Shown here: in pieces, positions 60,546-64,000 of the stretch
How the letters are laid out: each line of letters opens with the position of its first letter
Numbering within the stretch: the stretch's first letter is position 1
NCBI GenBank assembly: GCA_045638685.1
Contig: JAZUBT010000003.1
Coordinates: forward strand, 32,807-96,806
DNA: 64,000 nt
Source of the DNA: SIG673 sp045638685
GTDB taxonomy: Bacteria; Bacillota; Clostridia; Oscillospirales; CAG-272
Reading direction: 5' to 3'
The notes under the pieces: generated by a model
The model's input: the letters and a program-made list of their open reading frames with translations, nothing else
What the model was told of the DNA's origin: nothing
Databases searched by the model: none
Position numbers and translations under genes: made by a program

Positions 60546-62240
60546 ATGGCCGTTATATGTAAATATTGCAGAACACCTAATCAGGAGGGCACTCAAAAGT
60601 GTTCACTTTGCGGCAGCATGCTTCCCTACACGCCGGCGCCGACACCCGTAGCGCCTCCCACACCCACCGCGCCGACACCTACGGCGGAAGCACCCACGGC
60701 GCCTGTTAACACCGCGCCCACCGCACCTACAACACCGTCTTCTAACAATGCGCCCGACTCTAAAAACCTGCGCTTCACTCTTTTCCAAACGGAAAATTGG
60801 CAGGATAACTGGTTAAGCGCAACCGAATCAGCGGTAAACCAGGGCAGAAAGCCGGGAATTATTTTAACCAACACGAGAGGCTGCAGCGGCTCCCTTAAAA
60901 ACGAGCTGTGGATGAACCTGACCGAATATACGAAGTTCAAGGAGCAGGACGGCGTGGAATACTACGTTTTAGACCTTGCAACCCAGGTGGTTAAAAAGAC
61001 CTATACGGGAGAAATTCAAGGACTTGTCGATCTTCTTGACGCAATATACACGGTGGAGCTGCCGGAATATCTTATGATAATCGGCGATTACAGTACCGTT
61101 CCCAACATCGTTTGGGAAAACAGGAGCAAGGATCCGGACAAGGTTGTTTTCTCCGATCTTCCCTTCTGCACCTTAAGCACCGATTCGCCGTTTAACGATA
61201 TACTTTATAAATTCAAGCCTTATACGAGGGTTGGTAGAATACCCACATCGGCGAGTGCGGGCTTCAAGGACGCGTTTACCTATCTCAAAAACACCAGAAA
61301 TTCAAAGCTTACGGTTGACGACCTTAAGGCGTTCTTCCTTTCCGCACAGGCTTGGGAGCTGTCATCGAGGGATATTATAAAACCGCTTTCCGTAGATCTT
61401 CATATATCCCCTACCAACGGCTATTTCGAATACAGGGGCTCGCTTGACGCCTACAACACTCTTATGTTCAACCTTCACGGCTCTAACGGTACTCACGTAT
61501 GGTACGGAGAGGACAAAAACGATAACGTAGAGGAAGCATTTAACGCCGCGAAGCTCCCGAAGAACAGAAACTACATACTTTGCACCGAGGCATGCTACGG
61601 AGCCAGACCGTTCAACGAAGGAAGAAATACCGAGAGTATGGTAAGCACCGCGCTCAGAAGTGGCTGCTGCGCCTTCGTAGGTTCTACGCAAATAGCTTGG
61701 GGCGGCGTAAACGGCATGTCCTGCGCAGATATAATCATACAAAACTTTATTAAAAACATGATGGACGGCTATTCGGCAGGCGAATCCTTCAACGATGCGC
61801 TTGCTCATCTCCAAGACAGACGATGGAACGACTGCTCTCTTAAGACTATAATTGAATTTGCTCTTTACGGAGATCCCTCCTATGCGCCCATTAACGCAGA
61901 AAACAAGACCAAGACAAAGGTAAGACAGAAGGCGTTTTCTATGGATAACCTCTCCTACCGCGTGGTAGAGGGCGAGGAGCAGAAGGCGGTAAGCGTCAAG
62001 GCGGCGTTCGTCGAGGATACAGAACACTGCGCCGTAAAGGTCAGGGCATTCGTCGAGGAATCTCACCCCGAAATGAAAGGTGTCAAACCCCGTTTCTTTA
62101 TGGACGAATGTACCGGAGACTATCAGGCAATCTACAACAAGGAATTCCAAAACAGCAACGTATCAAAGAGCGTCAAGGTGTTCTTTGACAGTGATGGAAG
62201 CGTTAAGGAACAGTACGTATCCAAATACGTAAAAGCTTAA
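60546..62240 (+). CDS. Zinc-ribbon protein with a gingipain/caspase-like (C25, clan CD) protease domain
   Basis: 564 residues, with no signal peptide and so probably cytoplasmic. A zinc ribbon has CX2C-X10-CX2C (Cys5, 8, 19, 22), followed by a Pro/Thr/Ala linker (about 28-70) and then an alpha/beta region typical of C25 peptidases: LMIIGDYSTVPN, TRVGRIPTS, the catalytic-type His311 in NLHGSNGTHVW, Cys350 in LCTEACYGA (compare caspase QACxG and legumain EAC), AFVGSTQIAWG and FALYGDPS. A beta domain follows to the end. The protease call rests on the His/Cys dyad and spacing; substrates are unknown. The start at 60546 avoids the ATG inside the SD. Confidence 0.75.
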   Translation: MAVICKYCRTPNQEGTQKCSLCGSMLPYTPAPTPVAPPTPTAPTPTAEAPTAPVNTAPTAPTTPSSNNAPDSKNLRFTLFQTENWQDNWLSATESAVNQGRKPGIILTNTRGCSGSLKNELWMNLTEYTKFKEQDGVEYYVLDLATQVVKKTYTGEIQGLVDLLDAIYTVELPEYLMIIGDYSTVPNIVWENRSKDPDKVVFSDLPFCTLSTDSPFNDILYKFKPYTRVGRIPTSASAGFKDAFTYLKNTRNSKLTVDDLKAFFLSAQAWELSSRDIIKPLSVDLHISPTNGYFEYRGSLDAYNTLMFNLHGSNGTHVWYGEDKNDNVEEAFNAAKLPKNRNYILCTEACYGARPFNEGRNTESMVSTALRSGCCAFVGSTQIAWGGVNGMSCADIIIQNFIKNMMDGYSAGESFNDALAHLQDRRWNDCSLKTIIEFALYGDPSYAPINAENKTKTKVRQKAFSMDNLSYRVVEGEEQKAVSVKAAFVEDTEHCAVKVRAFVEESHPEMKGVKPRFFMDECTGDYQAIYNKEFQNSNVSKSVKVFFDSDGSVKEQYVSKYVKA

Positions 62241-62259
62241 AGCAGAAAGGAAAACCGAT

Positions 62260-62658
62260 ATGAAAACAGGAAAAATAGAATTTATTTTATCGGGCGTAGG
62301 CTCAAAAAGTGAAAAGATGCAGCCGTTTTTAAGAGAAGCAGACGGAAGCCTTGTTGAAATTTTCAAAGAAGGCGACAATCCGTTTAAAAACGAGAGCTTA
62401 AAGGAATACGAGGGCAAGACGGTAACTGTAACCGGCGAGGAAAACGAATACGGTCTGCTTATTATAGATACCATTGAAATAGTTGAGGGCTCCGAGGAAG
62501 GAAAAGAAGCTTCCACAGAAGCGGAGACCACGGAAAAGGCGGCTATCGAGATAACGGTTGAGGAAAAAGCAGAGGAAACGGAAGCACCCGTAGCGAAGGA
62601 AGCTCCTACCGCGCTCAAAGGATTCAGAAAATTCCTTGCGTTTTTCCATAGAAAATAA
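62260..62658 (+). CDS. Small OB-like protein following the protease
   Basis: 132 residues, 19 bases after the protease stop, with AGAAAGGAAAA as SD. The N-terminal 75 residues look like one OB-like beta barrel (FLREADGSLVEIF, YEGKTVTVTGEENEYGLLIIDTIEIVEG), then an acidic Ala/Glu/Thr-rich segment (about 78-118) and a basic end (KGFRKFLAFFHRK). The position suggests a partner or substrate of the protease. This family is not recognised. Confidence 0.72.
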   Translation: MKTGKIEFILSGVGSKSEKMQPFLREADGSLVEIFKEGDNPFKNESLKEYEGKTVTVTGEENEYGLLIIDTIEIVEGSEEGKEASTEAETTEKAAIEITVEEKAEETEAPVAKEAPTALKGFRKFLAFFHRK

Positions 62659-62669
62659 ATATAACACAA

Positions 62670-62705
62670 AAAGGAACCGTTCGGTGTGGGCGGTTCCTTT
62701 TATTA
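62670..62705. terminator. Bidirectional terminator
   Basis: A perfect 10-bp stem AAAGGAACCG/CGGTTCCTTT with an 11-base loop, between the small OB-like gene and the convergent SHOCT gene. Confidence 0.88.
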
Positions 62706-62710
62706 TGTAA

Positions 62711-63475
62711 TTAAAGGCCGAGAAGCTGTTTTTTCTTTGCGTCAAACTCCTCTTGGGTTATAATGCCGCTGTCAAGTAAATCCTTGTACTTTTTGAGCTC
62801 ATCCGCAGCAGAAATAGCTTGTACCTGAACATTTCGGTTTCCGCTTTTGAAATTTCTGATTTGTCCCTGAACATAATCACGGATATCCTTCATTTTTTCA
62901 TTTGAAATTTTAGACAAGTCAAAAGTAAAGGTATTTTCGTTAAAGAAGTTGTCACTATTTTGATTCATTGTATTAGATGCTGTTTCAAACTGCAAATATC
63001 CGATAAGTGTTCCGGCTTCCTTAAATTGAACACCTACACAGTCACTATAATAGATAGTTTTTTCACCGTCTGTAACATTACCTGTAATAAATGATCCCAA
63101 AGAGGCTTTTACATTTATAATACAACGATCCTCATAAACCTTTAAGCTTCTACCACGAACACCCTCAACATGATACATAAGCCCAACCTGCTCGTTAGCT
63201 GCTCTTTCCTTATCAGCAGCGGCGTTAGCATAATTATTTTTTATAATCTCTAATGCTTCCTCAGCCTCTGATTTTTGCTTAAACGGAAATACTAAAAGGC
63301 AATCTTTTCCCCTGACAGTAATATTAATGACACCATTTATTAAACTGGAATTAGTTGAGTTCTGTAACTTAACCCTTGTAATTTCACTGAAATTATAGTT
63401 TTCCCCCTTGAAAACTATTCCGGTATCAGTAATACACCATTCTCTTGTCAGTGCTGTTTTAAAACGACAATTCAT
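62711..63475 (-). CDS. SHOCT-domain protein with PH-like beta domains
   Basis: 254 residues. Two beta-rich, PH- or DUF4429-like segments are visible (about 10-80, with EWCITDTGIVFKGENYNFSEITRVKL; about 98-190, with LKVYEDRCIINVKASLG and YYSDCVGVQFKEAG). A C-terminal SHOCT motif reads ADELKKYKDLLDSGIITQEEFDAKKKQLLGL in the usual place, split here by line only. AGGAGG (63480-63485) is the SD, directly behind the structured RNA terminator. SHOCT modules often mark oligomerising accessory proteins; the role is unknown. Confidence 0.8.
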   Translation of the reverse strand: MNCRFKTALTREWCITDTGIVFKGENYNFSEITRVKLQNSTNSSLINGVINITVRGKDCLLVFPFKQKSEAEEALEIIKNNYANAAADKERAANEQVGLMYHVEGVRGRSLKVYEDRCIINVKASLGSFITGNVTDGEKTIYYSDCVGVQFKEAGTLIGYLQFETASNTMNQNSDNFFNENTFTFDLSKISNEKMKDIRDYVQGQIRNFKSGNRNVQVQAISAADELKKYKDLLDSGIITQEEFDAKKKQLLGL

Positions 63476-63487
63476 TTTTTCCTCCTA

Positions 63488-63723
63488 AAAATAAAAAAGT
63501 GTGCACAACCGAAGCTGCGCACACCGAAAACGCAAACTCCGATTGTTGTCACACAAAACTTAACAAGCGTGGAGAAAAACCCTGCACATATTCGCCAAGT
63601 GGAATTTGCGATTTTCCAAATTCATTATTAGCGAATAATTAAAAAAGTGTGCAAAGAAAAGTCTCCCTACAAAAATAGGCAGTCCTCTCGCTTTCGCTTG
63701 ATAATATTCAGTTTTGTGTGACA
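63488..63723 (-). ncRNA. Structured RNA with a 14-bp closing helix and a UUCG terminator
   Basis: Transcribed from a strong promoter (63729-63757). A perfect 14-bp closing helix is formed by 63710-63723 and 63547-63560 (TGTCACACAAAACT and its complement). Inner helices are CAAGCG/CGCUUG, UGCACA/UGUGCA, UAUUCGC/GCGAAUA and GAAUUUG/CAAAUUC, plus a CCUA/UAGG side hairpin. It ends in a terminator with GUGUGCGCAGC, a UUCG loop and GUUGUGCACAC, then U6 (63493-63524). It may be a trans-acting RNA (6S-like length and shape) or an attenuator of the SHOCT gene, whose SD starts a few bases later. Confidence 0.75.
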
Positions 63724-63728
63724 TATTC

Positions 63729-63757
63729 ATTATATCACATTTTAAGGGGAAAAGCAA
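63729..63757 (-). promoter_or_regulatory. Promoter of the structured RNA
   Basis: Minus strand TTGCTT, a 17-base spacer ending TGA (extended -10), TATAAT. Initiation is expected near 63722, at the first base of the closing helix. Confidence 0.85.
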
Positions 63758-63790
63758 TAGTTTTAAAAATTTTTATAAAGATAAAAAGCA

Positions 63791-63816
63791 AAAGGAACAG
63801 AGTAATCTGTTCCTTT
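63791..63816 (-). terminator. rRNA operon terminator hairpin 2
   Basis: AAAGGAACAGA/TCTGTTCCTTT with a 4-base loop. It is the second of two tandem hairpins downstream of the 5S gene. Confidence 0.8.
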
Positions 63817-63860
63817 TGCACTTCCCTCTTTCGACCTCTATTCCCTATCGCGGAAACAAA

Positions 63861-63886
63861 AAACCTCCGACGCGTGTCGGAGGTTT
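63861..63886 (-). terminator. rRNA operon terminator hairpin 1
   Basis: AAACCTCCGAC/GTCGGAGGTTT with a 4-base loop and a T6 run on the minus strand, directly after the 5S 3' end. Confidence 0.88.
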
Positions 63887-63899
63887 TCAATATGTGTAA

Positions 63900-64000
63900 G
63901 CACGGACCTATTTTTCCGGGCCGTCGCCAGCCGAGTATTTTTGGCACGAGCCAGCTTAACTACCGTGTTCGGGATGGGAACGGGTGTACCCTGGCCGTTA
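63900..64000 (-). rRNA. rrf: 5S ribosomal RNA, 3' part (5' end beyond window)
   Basis: The complement reads CCAGGGTACACCCGTTCCCA then TCCCGAACACGGTAGTTAAG and CTGGC, the conserved 5S helix II-III and loop region, followed by a variable arm and a 3' end near GGTCCGTGC that should pair with the 5' end outside the window. It probably closes an rRNA operon lying to the right. Confidence 0.93.

Noticed and set aside
60603..60940. Minus-strand frames rich in Arg/Gly or Val/Gly opposite the Pro/Thr linker
   Set aside because: They arise from the repetitive linker codons of the protease gene and have no SD.
63900..64000. tRNA or mobile-element end at the right edge
   Set aside because: The sequence matches the conserved 5S rRNA core (CGTTCCCATCCCGAACACGG), not a tRNA or IS end.
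1..64000. CRISPR arrays, prophage or IS elements
   Set aside because: No regularly spaced repeats, transposase, integrase or phage structural genes were seen in the window.

Overview
The window looks like a chromosomal segment of a Clostridia-type Bacillota, probably an uncultured gut or anaerobic lineage. The evidence is a PolC-type replicative polymerase, the short-form HisG with HisZ, two T-box leaders, an IspH-ribosomal protein S1 fusion, pyruvate phosphate dikinase, ferredoxin-dependent 2-oxoacid oxidoreductase, and strong SD sequences with TTGACA-17-TATAAT promoters. No phage, IS element, CRISPR array or tRNA gene was recognised. Most genes are ordinary housekeeping genes; accessory material is concentrated at about 41.8-43 kb, 45-50.6 kb and 57-63.7 kb.

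Region by region. (1) 1-4.2 kb, minus strand: histidine genes hisZ-hisG-hisD-hisC (hisC runs off the left edge). (2) 4.3-18.5 kb, minus strand: the conserved Firmicutes block rpsB-tsf-(TIM barrel gene)-pyrH-frr-uppS-cdsA-dxr-rseP-ispG-polC, linking translation, nucleotide supply, undecaprenyl and phospholipid synthesis, the MEP isoprenoid pathway and replication. (3) 18.7-23.8 kb, minus: M24 peptidase, flotillin, an endonuclease IV-like protein with a YqeG phosphatase, and an aldose 1-epimerase-like protein. (4) 24.2-29.3 kb: a small plus-strand gene, then a minus-strand operon paaK-iorA-iorB-ACT preceded by a T-box whose specifier reads as UUC (Phe). (5) 29.5-34.2 kb, plus: a Crh-like HPr without the active-site His, uvrC, rsmD, coaD, rsmH. 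(6) 34.4-41.7 kb, minus: ispH/rpsA fusion, plsC, cmk, a BaiN/HI0933-like flavoprotein, recG. (7) 41.8-45.1 kb: a small membrane protein, a possible zeta-type toxin pair, VanZ, a CNNM/CorC transporter. (8) 45.3-50.6 kb: an O-antigen ligase-like polymerase with two DUF4330-like proteins, histidinol phosphatase, and an AT-rich membrane protein gene. (9) 50.8-57.1 kb, minus: ppdK, then pheS-pheT under a second Phe T-box; PheT lacks the usual tRNA-binding OB insert. (10) 57.3-63.5 kb: a very large modular lipoprotein with a deacetylase-like domain, a cytoplasmic zinc-ribbon/caspase-like (C25-type) protease with a small partner, and a SHOCT protein behind a striking structured RNA. (11) 63.8-64 kb: rRNA operon terminators and the 3' part of a 5S rRNA gene on the minus strand.

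The most interesting items are: the structured, terminator-ended RNA at 63.49-63.73 kb with mutually exclusive pairings; the zinc-ribbon/caspase-like protease cassette; the use of a Phe T-box on an arylacetate salvage operon, which suggests the direction of that pathway; and a recurrent hairpin-plus-SD leader (hairpin followed by GAATGGAGA) upstream of six unrelated genes, with compensatory base changes in the hairpin arms.
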